In this document: piece after piece, positions 36,660 through 47,135 of the stretch
Position numbering within the stretch: position 1 is the stretch's first letter
Layout: each line of letters starts with the position of its first letter
Assembly: GCF_000235745.1 (NCBI RefSeq)
Contig: NZ_AGSX01000013.1
Coordinates: 1 to 64,000 of the forward strand
Direction: 5' to 3'
Source: Stutzerimonas stutzeri SDM-LAC
GTDB lineage: Bacteria; Pseudomonadota; Gammaproteobacteria; Pseudomonadales; Pseudomonadaceae
DNA length: 64,000 bases
Notes under the pieces: model-generated
What the model was told of the DNA's origin: nothing
What the model saw: the letters and a program-made list of their open reading frames with translations, nothing else
Databases searched by the model: none
Program-made: the position numbers and the translations under genes

Positions 36660-38902
36660 GAATTACCCTCCACACCTACACGCATCCCAGCCCGCTCGGC
36701 CAGTGCAAGAAAGTTTGGGAACGATGTAGCCACGTTGGCGCAATCGTGGATGCGGATCGGCGCACTGGCTCGGAGCGCAGCGACACTAAAGGACATCGCG
36801 ATGCGATGATCGCCGTGGGCCCAGACCTCGCCGCCACCAAAGGCTGCACCGCCCTCAATGATAATCCCGTCAGGGGTCGGCTCGGCCTTCACCCCAAGTG
36901 TTTGCAGACCATCGGCCATCACCTGGATACGATCGGACTCCTTGACCCGCAGTTCCTCGGCGCCGCGCAATGTCGTCCGCCCTTCAGCGCAGGCCGCCGC
37001 GACGAATAGCACCGGGAATTCGTCGATTGCGAGCGGGACGAGGTCTTCAGGTATATCGATGCCCCGGAGTTGAGCGGCGCGCACCCGGATATCCGCAACC
37101 GGCTCACCGCCTACCTCACGCAGATTGGTCAGCTGGATATCGGCCCCCATCAGTTGAAGGATGTCGATAACACCGGTCCGAGTTGGGTTGACCCCGACGT
37201 GCTCGAGCATAATGTCAGAGCCCGGCGCGATGCTGGCGGCAACCATGAAAAACGCAGAGGAAGAGATATCGGCGGGCACTTCGATCTGCGTCGAGCTCAG
37301 CGTGTGGCCGGGTTCGACCGTGGCGGTGCTGCCTTCGACCTTCACCGGGTAGCCGAAGCCTTGCAGCATCCGCTCGGTATGATCCCTGGTTGGTGCCGGT
37401 TCGGTAACCGACGTTTTTTCTGCGGCATAAAGGCCGGCCAGGAGCAGACAGGATTTAACCTGGGCGCTGGCCATCGGCATTTCGTAATGCATGCCGGACA
37501 GTGTCTGGCCGCCGCGAATGGTCAGCGGCGGGCGCCCTTCGGCCGCTGTCTCGATCACTGCCCCCATGTCGCGCAAAGGCTTGGCCACGCGATTCATCGG
37601 TCGCTTGGACAGCGAAGCGTCCCCCGTCAGAGTGGTATCGAAGGACTGAGCAGCCAGCAGCCCGGACAGCAGGCGCATCGAGGTACCGGAATTGCCGAGG
37701 TAGATCGGGCCTGGTGGCGGCTTCAGGCCGTGCAGGCCAACGCCATGGACGGTAACGCGCCCCTGATTCGGCCCTTCGATGACCACGCCCATGTCGCGAA
37801 ATGCCTGGATGGTTGCCAGGGCATCCTCGCCTTCGAGAAACCCCTCCACTTCGGTAGTGCCTTCGGCGAGCGAGCCGAGCATGATCGAACGGTGGGAAAT
37901 GGACTTGTCGCCGGGTACACGAAGTTGGCCGCTGAGGCTACCGCCCGGGTTGGCGAGGAAGATAAGGTCTTTGGAATGCATAACGTCCACATAGGCTCTG
38001 CGAGCCAGTATTTTGCTGAAATGTTCGCGGGCAGCCTTGGCGCGCGTGAACACGCCCAACATGGTACGCCCGTCTCCTTCATCGACCGCGGCGCGAAGCG
38101 CGTCGAGGTCGGCACGAAAATCGTCCAGGGTCTGCAGCACCGCCTCGCGATTGGCGAGAAAGATGTCATGCCACATCACCGGATCGCTGCCCGCGATGCG
38201 GGTGAAATCGCGAAACCCGCCCGCCGCATAGCGGAAAATCTCAAGATTCTCGTTGCGTTTGGCCAGCGAGTCCACCAAACCGAATGCCAACAGGTGCGGC
38301 AGATGACTGGTAGCAGCGAGGACTGAATCATGATGCTGGACATCCATGTGCTCGACATCGGCCCCTAATGCGCGCCACAGCCGATCCACCAGCGACAATG
38401 CAGCGGGGTCGGTGTCTTCTAGCGGCGTCAGGATGACCTTGTGCCGGCGAAAAAGCGTGCTTTGGGCAGCCGTCACGCCGCTCTGTTCCGAGCCGGCTAT
38501 CGGATGGCCAGGCACGAAACGCGGCGGCATTGCACCGAACAGCTCGCGGCTGCGGCGCACCACGTTGCCCTTCGCACTGCCGACATCGGTCAACACGGCC
38601 TCGCCAAGGTCAAGTGTGGCTAGCTCAGCCAGCAAACGCTCCATCGCCAGAATCGGCACGGCTAGTTGAATCACGTCCGCGCCCCGACAGGCCTCCTCGA
38701 GATTGTCAGCACAGCGATCCACGACGCCAAGCTCGACGGCCAGCTCTCGAGAACGCGGATCCAGGTCGAACCCGACCACCTCGCCGCACGCGCCGACCTC
38801 ACGCAGGCCCTTGGCGAAAGACCCGCCAATCAGCCCCAGGCCGATGACCGCCAGTCGTTCCACCAACGGCCCGTCAGGGAGTGGCCTCACGTTTCTGCTC
38901 AA
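36656..38902 (-). CDS. tyrA-aroA: Fused prephenate dehydrogenase - EPSP synthase
   Basis: A 748-residue bifunctional protein. Residues 1-300: TyrA-type NAD(P) domain ([18 protein letters not shown]) and the conserved [11 protein letters not shown]. Residues about 315-748: EPSP synthase, with PGDKSISHR near 328, the SAQxK motif (about 478, SAQVK), RDHTE (about 505) and NPTR (about 571). These four match the published class II EPSP synthase signature (R-x-H-[ST]-E, GDKS, SAQxK, NxTR) associated with glyphosate tolerance. It starts at TTG 38902, overlapping the hisC stop by four bases, and overlaps cmk by four bases. The fusion is usual in pseudomonads. Confidence 0.95.
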   Translation of the reverse strand: MSRNVRPLPDGPLVERLAVIGLGLIGGSFAKGLREVGACGEVVGFDLDPRSRELAVELGVVDRCADNLEEACRGADVIQLAVPILAMERLLAELATLDLGEAVLTDVGSAKGNVVRRSRELFGAMPPRFVPGHPIAGSEQSGVTAAQSTLFRRHKVILTPLEDTDPAALSLVDRLWRALGADVEHMDVQHHDSVLAATSHLPHLLAFGLVDSLAKRNENLEIFRYAAGGFRDFTRIAGSDPVMWHDIFLANREAVLQTLDDFRADLDALRAAVDEGDGRTMLGVFTRAKAAREHFSKILARRAYVDVMHSKDLIFLANPGGSLSGQLRVPGDKSISHRSIMLGSLAEGTTEVEGFLEGEDALATIQAFRDMGVVIEGPNQGRVTVHGVGLHGLKPPPGPIYLGNSGTSMRLLSGLLAAQSFDTTLTGDASLSKRPMNRVAKPLRDMGAVIETAAEGRPPLTIRGGQTLSGMHYEMPMASAQVKSCLLLAGLYAAEKTSVTEPAPTRDHTERMLQGFGYPVKVEGSTATVEPGHTLSSTQIEVPADISSSAFFMVAASIAPGSDIMLEHVGVNPTRTGVIDILQLMGADIQLTNLREVGGEPVADIRVRAAQLRGIDIPEDLVPLAIDEFPVLFVAAACAEGRTTLRGAEELRVKESDRIQVMADGLQTLGVKAEPTPDGIIIEGGAAFGGGEVWAHGDHRIAMSFSVAALRASAPIRIHDCANVATSFPNFLALAERAGMRVGVEGNS

Positions 38903-40008
38903 TGTCCAAGCGCCTTGCGCAAGGCAACCAGAAAGCGGGCATTCTCCGCTTGCGTACCGATCGAAACCCGTAGAAAGGTCGGCATGCCATAGCCGGCCAC
39001 CGGACGGACGATCACACCGTCGCGCAGCAGCGCCTGGTTGACCGGTGCCGCATCACGCCCCATATCCACTGCAATGAAGTTGCCTTTCGACGGAATCCAC
39101 TCCAGCCCCAATTGTCTGAAGCCCGCTTCGAGCTGAAGCATACCGGCTGCGTTGCAGGCCCGGCTCTCGCACAGGAAGCGGTGATCATCGAGCGCAGCAC
39201 AGGCCGCCGCTAGCGCAAGGCTGTTGACGTTGAACGGCTGACGCACTCGGTTCAGCACGCCTGCAATCTCTGCCGAACAGACCGAATAACCCACACGCAA
39301 CGCCGCCAACCCATACGCCTTGGAGAAGGTTCGGGACACCAGCAGATTGGGATGGGCCGCCAGGAACGCCATGCCATCGGGCAGTTCGCCGCCCTCGGCG
39401 TACTCGATGTAGGCCTCGTCAAGCACAACCAGAACCTTTTCCGGGACGCGACTCAAAAAGCTGTCGAGCGCATCGGCACCAAACCAGGTACCGGTGGGAT
39501 TGTTTGGATTGGCAAGGAACACGACGCGGGTATTCTCATCGATCGCAGCCAGCATGGCGTTGAGATCGTGCCCCCACTGCCGCGCTGGGACAGCCCTGGC
39601 TTGAGCGCCCACCGCCTGAGTCGCAATTGGATAAACCGCGAAAGCATGTTCGCTGAACACCGCGTTCAGGCCGGGCGCGAGGTAGGCGCGCGCGACCAGC
39701 TCGAGAATGTCGTTAGAACCATTGCCGAGCGTTACCTGTTCGATACCGACATCATATCGCTCGGCCAGCTTCTGCTTGAGCACGAAACCGTTGCCATCGG
39801 GGTAGCGCGTCAGCTCGTCGAGTTGCGCCCTGATCGCCTCGATGGCTTTAGGGCTCGGACCCAAGGGATTTTCATTGCTCGCCAGTTTGACGATCGTCGC
39901 GGGATCGAGATCAAGCTCACGTGCCAATTCATCCACCGGTTTGCCCGGCACGTAAGGCGACAGCTTTTGCACACCTGGCTGAGCCAGGGCGAGGAAATCA
40001 CAGGACAT
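38899..40008 (-). CDS. hisC: Histidinol-phosphate aminotransferase (HisC2 type)
   Basis: A 369-residue class I aminotransferase. PLP Lys in VSRTFSKAYGLAALRVGY, KLASNENPLGPSPKA near the N-terminus and NPNNPTGTW are HisC signatures. In this cluster the enzyme is thought also to act as an aromatic aminotransferase (the hisC2/hisHb position in the serC-pheA-hisC-tyrA block). GGAG precedes the ATG. It is followed by the tyrA-aroA fusion with a four-base overlap. Confidence 0.93.
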   Translation of the reverse strand: MSCDFLALAQPGVQKLSPYVPGKPVDELARELDLDPATIVKLASNENPLGPSPKAIEAIRAQLDELTRYPDGNGFVLKQKLAERYDVGIEQVTLGNGSNDILELVARAYLAPGLNAVFSEHAFAVYPIATQAVGAQARAVPARQWGHDLNAMLAAIDENTRVVFLANPNNPTGTWFGADALDSFLSRVPEKVLVVLDEAYIEYAEGGELPDGMAFLAAHPNLLVSRTFSKAYGLAALRVGYSVCSAEIAGVLNRVRQPFNVNSLALAAACAALDDHRFLCESRACNAAGMLQLEAGFRQLGLEWIPSKGNFIAVDMGRDAAPVNQALLRDGVIVRPVAGYGMPTFLRVSIGTQAENARFLVALRKALGH

Positions 40009-40085
40009 GTTCAGCTCCGCTGGAGCTGAAAGCCTGAGCCCGAACCTGAAACCTGAAGCACTCGGCGTTGCTCATGGCTTGCAGT

Positions 40086-40106
40086 TTCCAGCTTCCGGCT
40101 TCCAGC
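40086..40106. repeat. Three tandem 7-bp repeats between pheA and hisC
   Basis: TTCCAGC (40086-40092), TTCCGGC (40093-40099), TTCCAGC (40100-40106), within the 104-base gap. It mirrors the heptad array after folE at 31534-31554, with a different unit. Confidence 0.75.
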
Positions 40107-40112
40107 TGCTTT

Positions 40113-41210
40113 TTAAAGTACCGCTTTCGGATAGGAACCCAGCACCTTCAGCGCGACGGCTTCGCGGCCGATCTTCTCCAGAACATCTTTTATTAGCGGG
40201 TCCTGGTGATGGCCAATGCAGTCGATGAAGAAAACGTAGGTCCATTTACCGCTGCGAGAAGGACGGGTCTCGATCCGCGTGAGATCGATACCATTGGAAT
40301 GAAACGGCATCAGCAACTCATGCAACGCGCCCGGCTTGTTGCGCATGGAAACGATGATCGAGGTCTTATCATCGCCAGTAGGCGGGACTTCCTGGCTGCC
40401 AATGATGAGGAAGCGCGTGGAGTTGTCCGGACGATCCTCGATCTTCTCGGCAATCTTGGTCAAGCCGTAAAGCTGCGCCGCCATATCGCCTGCGATCGCT
40501 GCGGAGTTCCATTCGCTTTTGACGCGCTTCGCCGCATCGGCATTGCTGGAAACAGCGACCCGTTCGACGTTCGGATAGTGCGCGTCCAGCCACTTGCGGC
40601 ACTGCGCCAGCGATTGGGCATGGGAATAAATGCGGGTAATCCGGTCGGTCTTGGTCGTTTCGCCCACCAGCAGATGATGATGAATACGCAACTCGACTTC
40701 GCCGCAGATAACGATGTCGTGCTCTAGAAAACTGTCGAGGGTGTGGTTGACCGCACCCTCGGTGGAGTTTTCCACCGGCACCACGCCGAAATTGACTGCA
40801 CCGGCGACTACCTCACGGAACACCTCGTCGATCGCTGCCATCGGCTTGCTGATCACAGCCTGACCGAAGTGCTTAAGGGCTGCCGCCTGGGAAAAGGTAC
40901 CTTCCGGCCCCAGGTAGGCGACGCGCAGCGGCTGTTCCAGGGCCAGGCAGGACGACATGATCTCGCGGAACAGGCGCGCCATCTCCTCGTTATCAAGCGG
41001 CCCCTTGTTCAGCTCCATGATGTGCTTGAGCACCCAGGCTTCGCGCTCGGGGCGATAGAACACCGCCTCCTCACCATCGGCCAGTGATGCGGTCTTGACC
41101 CGAGCCACATCCTGAGCACAACGGGCGCGCTCGCTGATCAGCTCGAGAATCTTCTCGTCGAGACTGTCGATGCGTACGCGCAGCGCCTTCAGCCGGTCGA
41201 CATCGCTCAT
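40113..41210 (-). CDS. pheA: Chorismate mutase - prephenate dehydratase (P-protein)
   Basis: A 365-residue bifunctional enzyme for phenylalanine synthesis. N-terminal AroQ chorismate mutase (about 1-90, LKALRVRIDSLDEKILELISERARCAQDVARVK), prephenate dehydratase (about 95-280, with the TRF motif in NSTRFLIIGSQ) and a C-terminal ACT domain (about 285-365, GALHELLMPFHSNGIDLTRIETRPSR: the ESRP motif is ETRP here). No regulatory leader peptide is seen. Its ATG overlaps the serC stop by one base. Confidence 0.96.
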   Translation of the reverse strand: MSDVDRLKALRVRIDSLDEKILELISERARCAQDVARVKTASLADGEEAVFYRPEREAWVLKHIMELNKGPLDNEEMARLFREIMSSCLALEQPLRVAYLGPEGTFSQAAALKHFGQAVISKPMAAIDEVFREVVAGAVNFGVVPVENSTEGAVNHTLDSFLEHDIVICGEVELRIHHHLLVGETTKTDRITRIYSHAQSLAQCRKWLDAHYPNVERVAVSSNADAAKRVKSEWNSAAIAGDMAAQLYGLTKIAEKIEDRPDNSTRFLIIGSQEVPPTGDDKTSIIVSMRNKPGALHELLMPFHSNGIDLTRIETRPSRSGKWTYVFFIDCIGHHQDPLIKDVLEKIGREAVALKVLGSYPKAVL

Positions 41211-42295
41211 CAGCCGCGCTCCTTCTCGAATTCGCGCATATAGGCCACCAGCGCCTCGACGGCATCCAGGCCCACCGCGTTGTAGATGGAGGCGCGCATG
41301 CCGCCGACCGAGCGATGACCTTTCAGGTTGAGCAACCCCCGGGCCTCTGCCCCAGCCAGAAATGCTTTGTCCAATTGCTCGTCGGCCAGCCTGAACGGCA
41401 CATTCATCCAGGAGCGAGCGTTAGTGGAGATCGGATTGGAATAGAAGTCGCTTGAATCGATTACCCCGTAGAGCAGCTCCTTTTTGGCGCGATTGCGCTG
41501 CTCCATCGCTTCAACGCCACCCTGCTCTTTCAGCCATTCAAATACTAGGCCGGAGAGATACCAAGAGAAGGTCGCAGGCGTGTTGTACATGGAGCCGTTG
41601 TCGGCGGCGACCTTGTAATCAAGCATGGTCGGGCAGCTGGAGCGTGCACGACCGAGCAGGTCCTCGCGAACGATCACTACCACCAGGCCCGATGGGCCGA
41701 TGTTCTTCTGCGCGCCCGCATAGATCAGGCCGAACCGGGAAACATCCAGCTGACGCGAGAGGATGTCAGAAGACATGTCGACTACCAGCGGCGTGTCGCC
41801 AAGCTCCGGTATCCAGTCGAACTGCAAACCGCCAATGGTTTCGTTGCTGGCGTAGTGCAGGTAGGCCGCACTGTCGCTGAGCGCCCACTCGTTCTGGCCG
41901 GGAATCGCAAAGTAATCGTAAGGCTTGGCGCTGGCAGCGACATTGATATGGCCGAAACGCTTGGCCTCTTCAATACTCTTGCGTGACCAAATGCCCGTGT
42001 CGATGTAATCCGCGACGCCGCCCTCGGGCAGCAGATTCAACGGGATCTCGGCAAACTGCTGGCTGGCGCCACCCTGCAGAAACAGCACCTTGTAATTAGA
42101 GGGAATGCTCAGCAGATCGCGTAAATCCTGCTCAGCCTTCTCGGCGATCGCCGTGTATTCGTCGCTGCGATGGCTCATTTCCATCACGGACAAGCCGCGG
42201 CCTTGCCAATCGAGGAGTTCAGCCTGGGCGCGCTGCAGCACCGCCTCGGGAAGCGCGGCCGGGCCGGCGCAGAAATTAAAGGCGCGTTTGCTCAT
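41210..42295 (-). CDS. serC: Phosphoserine aminotransferase
   Basis: A 361-residue PLP enzyme of serine synthesis that also serves pyridoxal phosphate synthesis after PdxB. Family start MSKRAFNFCAGPAALPEAVLQ; PLP Lys in LIYAGAQKNIGPSGLVVVIVRED; LQGGASQQFAEIPLNLLP is present. ATG 42295 is preferred; the longer open frame to 42394 is unlike the family. It lies 141 bases downstream of gyrA behind a strong terminator-like hairpin, so serC-pheA-hisC-tyrA/aroA-cmk may have its own promoter in that gap. Confidence 0.96.
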   Translation of the reverse strand: MSKRAFNFCAGPAALPEAVLQRAQAELLDWQGRGLSVMEMSHRSDEYTAIAEKAEQDLRDLLSIPSNYKVLFLQGGASQQFAEIPLNLLPEGGVADYIDTGIWSRKSIEEAKRFGHINVAASAKPYDYFAIPGQNEWALSDSAAYLHYASNETIGGLQFDWIPELGDTPLVVDMSSDILSRQLDVSRFGLIYAGAQKNIGPSGLVVVIVREDLLGRARSSCPTMLDYKVAADNGSMYNTPATFSWYLSGLVFEWLKEQGGVEAMEQRNRAKKELLYGVIDSSDFYSNPISTNARSWMNVPFRLADEQLDKAFLAGAEARGLLNLKGHRSVGGMRASIYNAVGLDAVEALVAYMREFEKERG

Positions 42296-42396
42296 CTTCG
42301 TTCTCTCAAAACGGTCGATACCTTGCTCGCTCCGTCCGCGGCCTAAGGCCAGGTCCAGGGCTTGCCATTCCTTCATCTGCAGCAGGGCCTGCAACG

Positions 42397-42434
42397 AAAC
42401 GACGGCGAAGCCTTTAGGGGCTGCGCCGTCGTTT
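42397..42434 (-). terminator. gyrA terminator
   Basis: AAACGACGGCG (42397-42407) and CGCCGTCGTTT (42424-42434) pair perfectly over 11 bp, with further pairing AGCC/GGCT inside. The hairpin starts two bases after the gyrA stop (minus strand) and is followed by Ts. Confidence 0.88.
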
Positions 42435-42436
42435 GA

Positions 42437-45244
42437 TCAGTTGTCGTCGTCGGTAGGCACTACGTCTGGCGGAACGTCTCCCCCGCCGCCGAGCAAGTCA
42501 TCTTCGCTTGGCTCGGTGCTGACAACGGGCATTTCCTTATCCAGGGCATCCTCGTCGATAACCGCTTCGATATCGTCCAGGACGTCCTCCTCGGAGGGTT
42601 CCTGAACCCTTTCGAGGCCAACCAGATGCTCGTTCTTGCCCAGTTTGATCAGCGTGACACCCTGAGTGTTACGACCCAGTGATGAAACCTCATCGACACG
42701 GGTGCGAACGAGCGTGCCCTGATCGGAAATCAGCATGATTTCTTCTCCTTGCTGCACCTGAACGGCACCGACCAGAGGGCCGTTGCGCTCGTTGGTTACC
42801 ATGGCGATAACGCCCTGACCGCCACGGCCGCGACGTGGGAACTCGTCGATCACGGTGCGCTTGCCGTAGCCATTGAGGCTCGCGGTGAGAATCTGCGCAT
42901 CAGGCTCTGGGATCAGCATGGAGATCAGACGCTGGCCTTCCGGCAGGCGCATGCCGCGAACGCCACGGGCGGTGCGGCCCATGGTGCGCACGTGCTTCTC
43001 TTTAAAGCGGATTACTTTACCGCCGTCGGAAAACAGCATGACTTCACGCGCGCCGTCGGTCACCGCAGCGGCGATCAATGTATCGCCCTCTTCCAAGCCG
43101 AGCGCGATCAGACCGACACTGCGTGGGCGGCTGAACTGGGACAGCGGGGTCTTCTTCACGGTGCCCTTGGCGGTCGCCATGAAGATATAGGTGCCGGTCG
43201 GCTCGTCTATTGACTCGTCGGTTTCGTCGCCCTCGAGGAGTTCTTCCGCCTCATCGGTTTCGCTGACGATTTCCGCATCTTCGACATCGTCGTCGCCGTT
43301 CAGCTGTTGCTGACGCGCGGCCTCGATATCCACTTGCAGCATGGCGGTGATGTATTCGCCTTCGGTCAGCGGCAGCAGGTTGACCAGTGGCCGACCGCGT
43401 GATGCGCGCGAGGCCTCAGGAATCTCGTAGGTCTTGAGCCAGTACACCTTGCCCTTGCTGGAGAATAGCAACAAGGTGGTGTGGCTATTGGCGACCAGCA
43501 GATGCTCGACGTAATCCTCTTCCTTGACACCTGTGGCCGCCTTGCCGCGACCACCGCGACGCTGCGCCTGATAGGCCGCCAGCGGCTGCGATTTGGCATA
43601 GCCGCCATGTGAGATGGTAACGACGCGCTCTTCTTCGGTAATCAAGTCCGCCAGGGTCAGGTCCAGGCGCGCCTCGAGAATCTCGGTACGGCGCGCATCG
43701 CCGAAGTCGCGCTTGACGCCTTCGAGTTCCTCGCGGATGACCTCCATCAGGCGCACCGGATTGGTCAGGATGCGGATCAGCTCGCCGATCTGGGTGAGAA
43801 TCTCCTGGTACTCGCTGAGCAGTTTCTCATGCTCGAGGCCCGTCAAGCGGTGCAGGCGCAGGTCAAGAATGGCCTGGGCCTGCTCCGGCGACAGGTAATA
43901 CTTGCCATCACGCAGACCGTACTGCGGATCGAGGCCTTCAGGACGGCACGAGTCAGCACCAGCACGCTCGACCATCGACTCGACGGCGCTGGACTCCCAG
44001 GCTTCGGCGATCAGCGCTTCTTTGGCCTCGGCCGGGGTTGGCGACGCCTTGATCAGCGCAATAACCGGATCGATGTTCGAGAGTGCAACTGCCTGCCCTT
44101 CGAGAATATGCCCACGCTCACGCGCCTTGCGCAGCTCGTAGACGGTCCGGCGGGTTACAACTTCGCGGCGATGGCGGACGAAAGCCTCAAGCAGCTCCTT
44201 CAGGTTCAACGTGCGCGGCTGTCCATCGATAAGCGCCACCACGTTGATGCCGAACACGCTTTGCAGCTGGGTCTGAGCGTAGAGGTTGTTCAGAACGACC
44301 TCAGGCACCTCACCACGGCGCAGTTCGATGACCACGCGCATACCGTCCTTGTCGGACTCGTCGCGCAGTTCGGTGATGCCTTCAAGCTTCTTTTCCTTGA
44401 CCAGCTCGGCGATCTTCTCGATCAGCCGCGCCTTGTTCAACTGATAAGGCAGTTCGGTGATGACGATCTGCTGACGGCCACCCACCTTGTCGATGTCTTC
44501 GATGGTCGAGCGGGCCCGCATATAGATGCGTCCGCGACCGGTGCGGTAGGCCTCGACGATGCCGGCACGGCCGTTGATGATGCCAGCGGTGGGGAAATCG
44601 GGCCCCGGAATGTACTGCATGAGTTCATCGATGGTGATATCGGCGTTTTCGATCAGCGCCAGGCAGCCGTCAATGACTTCACCGAGGTTGTGCGGTGGGA
44701 TGTTTGTTGCCATGCCCACGGCGATACCGCTGGAACCGTTGACCAGCAGGTTCGGAATCTTGGTCGGCATGACCGCCGGGATCTGCTCGGTGCCATCGTA
44801 ATTGGGCACCCAGTCGACGGTTTCCTTGTCCAGATCGGCCAGCAATTCGTGCGCCAGCTTGGCCATCCGCACTTCGGTGTATCGCATAGCCGCGGCGTTG
44901 TCGCCGTCCACCGATCCGAAGTTGCCCTGGCCGTCGACCAGCATATAGCGCAGCGAGAAAGGCTGCGCCATCCGCACGATGGTGTCGTAAACCGCCGAGT
45001 CACCGTGAGGATGGTATTTACCGATCACGTCACCGACCACACGGGCGGATTTCTTGTACGGCTTGTTCCAGTCGTTACCCAGCTCGCTCATGGCATAGAG
45101 CACACGGCGATGAACAGGCTTCAATCCGTCGCGCGCATCCGGCAGCGCTCGACCGACGATTACGCTCATGGCGTAGTCGAGGTAGGACTGCTTGAGTTCG
45201 TCTTCGATATTGACCGGGAGGATTTCTTTGGCCAGTTCGCCCAT
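42437..45244 (-). CDS. gyrA: DNA gyrase subunit A
   Basis: A 935-residue type II topoisomerase subunit that cuts and passes DNA. The quinolone-resistance region is [17 protein letters not shown] with Ser83 and Asp87 by E. coli numbering (the wild-type pattern of many bacteria; P. aeruginosa has Thr83 as I recall). The catalytic Tyr lies in AAAMRYTE. The C-terminal domain has six GyrA blades and the GyrA box (QRRGGRGK); a long acidic insertion (about 635-680) and an acidic tail are present as in other pseudomonads. ATG 45244 follows AGGC. Confidence 0.98.
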   Translation of the reverse strand: MGELAKEILPVNIEDELKQSYLDYAMSVIVGRALPDARDGLKPVHRRVLYAMSELGNDWNKPYKKSARVVGDVIGKYHPHGDSAVYDTIVRMAQPFSLRYMLVDGQGNFGSVDGDNAAAMRYTEVRMAKLAHELLADLDKETVDWVPNYDGTEQIPAVMPTKIPNLLVNGSSGIAVGMATNIPPHNLGEVIDGCLALIENADITIDELMQYIPGPDFPTAGIINGRAGIVEAYRTGRGRIYMRARSTIEDIDKVGGRQQIVITELPYQLNKARLIEKIAELVKEKKLEGITELRDESDKDGMRVVIELRRGEVPEVVLNNLYAQTQLQSVFGINVVALIDGQPRTLNLKELLEAFVRHRREVVTRRTVYELRKARERGHILEGQAVALSNIDPVIALIKASPTPAEAKEALIAEAWESSAVESMVERAGADSCRPEGLDPQYGLRDGKYYLSPEQAQAILDLRLHRLTGLEHEKLLSEYQEILTQIGELIRILTNPVRLMEVIREELEGVKRDFGDARRTEILEARLDLTLADLITEEERVVTISHGGYAKSQPLAAYQAQRRGGRGKAATGVKEEDYVEHLLVANSHTTLLLFSSKGKVYWLKTYEIPEASRASRGRPLVNLLPLTEGEYITAMLQVDIEAARQQQLNGDDDVEDAEIVSETDEAEELLEGDETDESIDEPTGTYIFMATAKGTVKKTPLSQFSRPRSVGLIALGLEEGDTLIAAAVTDGAREVMLFSDGGKVIRFKEKHVRTMGRTARGVRGMRLPEGQRLISMLIPEPDAQILTASLNGYGKRTVIDEFPRRGRGGQGVIAMVTNERNGPLVGAVQVQQGEEIMLISDQGTLVRTRVDEVSSLGRNTQGVTLIKLGKNEHLVGLERVQEPSEEDVLDDIEAVIDEDALDKEMPVVSTEPSEDDLLGGGGDVPPDVVPTDDDN

Positions 45245-45380
45245 GGAAGCCTGGTTCCTTGTAGTCAGCAGGGTCCTGCGATTAAGCGCGGAATGGTATC
45301 ACACGGAGGCGCCGCTGGAGCTTGGAGGCTTAACGAGAAAGCCTTGAATTCGCGCTTCCCGCTCAGCGTGACTCGATCCA

Positions 45381-45427
45381 CTTTTCGTCCAGCGTTCAGT
45401 CTCCAGCCGCTCCGTTCGTCTTTTCGC
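45381..45427. repeat. Dispersed intergenic repeat, copy 2
   Basis: Shares CTTTTCGTCC...CCAGCCGCT...TTCGTCTTT with 31595-31639. It fills most of the gap between gyrA and mtnA, with no coding frame. Confidence 0.5.
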
Positions 45428-45430
45428 TAT

Positions 45431-46507
45431 TTAGTGCAGCCGTTTACGACTCATCAAGGCGGCGAGTTTCGCGGCGTTGGGCCGTTCCACAACGCCTCTC
45501 TCCGTCACGATGGCATCGATCAGGTCAGCAGGGGTGACATCGAACACCGGGTTGAATGCCTCGACATCAGCCGCGAGCCGTTGACCGTTGACTTCCAGCA
45601 GCTCACGGCCGGCCCGCTCCTCGATGGGAATGTCATCACCTGATTCCAGTCCCATATCAATACTCGAGCTGGACGCTACTACCATGAACCGTACGCCATG
45701 ATGCATCGCCAGCACGGCGAGCTGATAAGTACCGATTTTGTTGGCGACATCGCCATTGGCGGTGATCCGGTCGGCGCCTACGATCACCCAGGTGATGCCG
45801 CGAGTCTTCATCAGATGCGCCGCCGCCGAGTCGGCGTTCAGCATGACCGGCACGCCCTCGCCTGCCAGTTCCCAGGCCGTCAACCTGGAGCCTTGCAGCC
45901 AGGGGCGGGTTTCGTCGGCGTAGACGCACTCGACCAGGCCTTCGAGGTGCGCCGCACGGATCACACCGAGCGCGGTGCCGAAACCTCCAGTGGCCAGCGC
46001 ACCGGTATTGCAATGAGTCAGCAGGTTCTGCGAATTGCCTTGATGCTTGCGGATCAGGTCGACGCCGAACTGTGCCATGGTCAGATTGGCTTCGCGATCA
46101 CTGGCATGGATGGACGCCGCCTGAGCCTCGGCAGCGGTCAGCGGATCTTCGCCGGGTTTCAGACGGTCGAGGCGTTCGCGCATCTGGTTCAGCGCCCAAG
46201 ACAGATTGACGGCGGTTGGACGCGCGGCCGCCAGCAGTTCGAAGTCGGATTCAAGTGCCGCACGCCAGTCCTCACGTTCGGCGAGCCGGGCCCTTAGTCC
46301 CATGACCAGCCCGTAGGCGGCGCTGATACCGATGGCGGGCGCGCCGCGCACGATCATTTCCCGGATCGCCGTAGCCACTGCTGCAGCAGAATCACAGGTG
46401 TGCCAAAGCTGTTCCAGTGGCAGCTTGCGCTGGTCGAGCAAACGCAACTGTCCGCCCTGCCATTCGATGGCCTTTACCTTTTCTGCGGCCAACAAACGTT
46501 CACGCAT
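45431..46507 (-). CDS. mtnA: 5-methylthioribose-1-phosphate isomerase
   Basis: A 358-residue enzyme of methionine salvage that isomerises methylthioribose-1-phosphate. It belongs to the eIF-2B-like fold: [18 protein letters not shown], the catalytic Cys in [19 protein letters not shown] and the conserved Asp of [20 protein letters not shown]. Length fits the family. The gene sits directly beside gyrA as I recall for P. aeruginosa. AGAGG precedes the ATG. It is 22 kb from mtnD. Confidence 0.95.
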   Translation of the reverse strand: MRERLLAAEKVKAIEWQGGQLRLLDQRKLPLEQLWHTCDSAAAVATAIREMIVRGAPAIGISAAYGLVMGLRARLAEREDWRAALESDFELLAAARPTAVNLSWALNQMRERLDRLKPGEDPLTAAEAQAASIHASDREANLTMAQFGVDLIRKHQGNSQNLLTHCNTGALATGGFGTALGVIRAAHLEGLVECVYADETRPWLQGSRLTAWELAGEGVPVMLNADSAAAHLMKTRGITWVIVGADRITANGDVANKIGTYQLAVLAMHHGVRFMVVASSSSIDMGLESGDDIPIEERAGRELLEVNGQRLAADVEAFNPVFDVTPADLIDAIVTERGVVERPNAAKLAALMSRKRLH

Positions 46508-46576
46508 GGCATACCTCTTTTGATAAGCAGCGGTCTGGCTGACGAGCGCTTTGGTACTGGATCAAGGCCGGAAAAC

Positions 46577-46611
46577 AAAGAAGCCCGGTCGATTTTAGGC
46601 CGGGCTTCTTT
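46577..46611. terminator. Strong hairpin upstream of mtnA
   Basis: AAAGAAGCCCGG (46577-46588) and CCGGGCTTCTTT (46600-46611) form a perfect 12-bp stem with an 11-base loop. It is flanked by As and Ts on both sides and works in either direction. No gene ends nearby now, so it may be left from a lost neighbour or attenuate mtnA. Confidence 0.65.
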
Positions 46612-46783
46612 GCTTCAATAGATTGGGACGGCGAACCGAGTACTCGCCTTGCACCGTTTACCCGGCGCGAATCCTAATCGACTGATTTTGCTAGCACAAG
46701 CGAAGACGGCCGGTTGCTGGTGAGCAAGTCCCATGCGTCAACCGGATCGCAGCGGCAGGCAGGCAGAGCACTTGCTTATTACA

Positions 46784-46802
46784 AATCGCACAGATTCGCA
46801 TT
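46784..46802 (+). promoter_or_regulatory. Weak Fur-box candidate
   Basis: AATCGCACAGATTCGCATT shares the right half (ATTCxCATT) and the outer AAT with Fur boxes of pseudomonads, but the left half is poor. It lies just upstream of the DUF3649 gene. Plausible because PepSY genes of this type are often iron-controlled, but unproven. Confidence 0.35.
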
Positions 46803-46838
46803 AACATGAGCGCCTACCATCCGCGGATCGTCCCTGTC

Positions 46839-47135
46839 ATGAAGCGTTACCACCCCCTCCTTTCATTAGACCTGGCCGGCCGCATCACGGCCGCGCTGTT
46901 CGGCGGCTATGCGCTGGCGTTCGGCTCTACCGCCTTTCTATCCGTCTACCTGCCCTTGGCACGAGCGGATCGCGTGGTCACTGCCAGTCTGCTGTGTTTT
47001 GCCGTCTGGGTAGCCGCTGTCATTTATACCTTTGCGGCCCGCAGCGCCTTGCGGGCCTGGTTGTGGCTAGGAGCGCTGACCGCACTGCTCTGCCTTGCCG
47101 CTTTTCTGCCTGATGAATGGAGGAGCCGACCGTGA
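46839..47135 (+). CDS. DUF3649 small membrane protein (iron uptake-associated)
   Basis: A 98-residue protein with three predicted membrane helices (ITAALFGGYALAFGSTAFL, VVTASLLCFAVWVAAVIYTF, LWLGALTALLCLAAFL). It matches the DUF3649 family, usually next to PepSY and DUF3325 proteins near siderophore genes. ATG 46839 is preferred because a promoter/Fur-like site ends at 46802; ATG 46806 is the alternative. Its stop overlaps the GTG start of the PepSY gene by four bases. The exact role is unknown. Confidence 0.75.
   Translation: MKRYHPLLSLDLAGRITAALFGGYALAFGSTAFLSVYLPLARADRVVTASLLCFAVWVAAVIYTFAARSALRAWLWLGALTALLCLAAFLPDEWRSRP

Larger units (their letters stand above)
46508..46838. other. 331-base gap between mtnA and the PepSY set
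   Basis: No gene is seen. The gap holds a strong hairpin (46577-46611), the weak Fur-like site at 46784-46802, and presumably promoters in both directions. The stretch 46612-46780 shows no repeat or tRNA fold that I can identify. Confidence 0.55.

Noticed and set aside
37070-38326. 418-codon plus-strand frame opposite tyrA-aroA
   Set aside because: Antisense shadow; no start site or motif.
43829-45643. 604-codon open frame on the plus strand opposite gyrA
   Set aside because: Composition is a frame shadow of gyrA (GC-rich third-position bias keeps the antisense frame open); no ribosome-binding site, no family resemblance, and it runs into mtnA.
46612-46780. tRNA-like stretch upstream of the PepSY set
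   Set aside because: A GCGAATCC-like string recalls a T-loop, but no acceptor, D or anticodon stems can be drawn.
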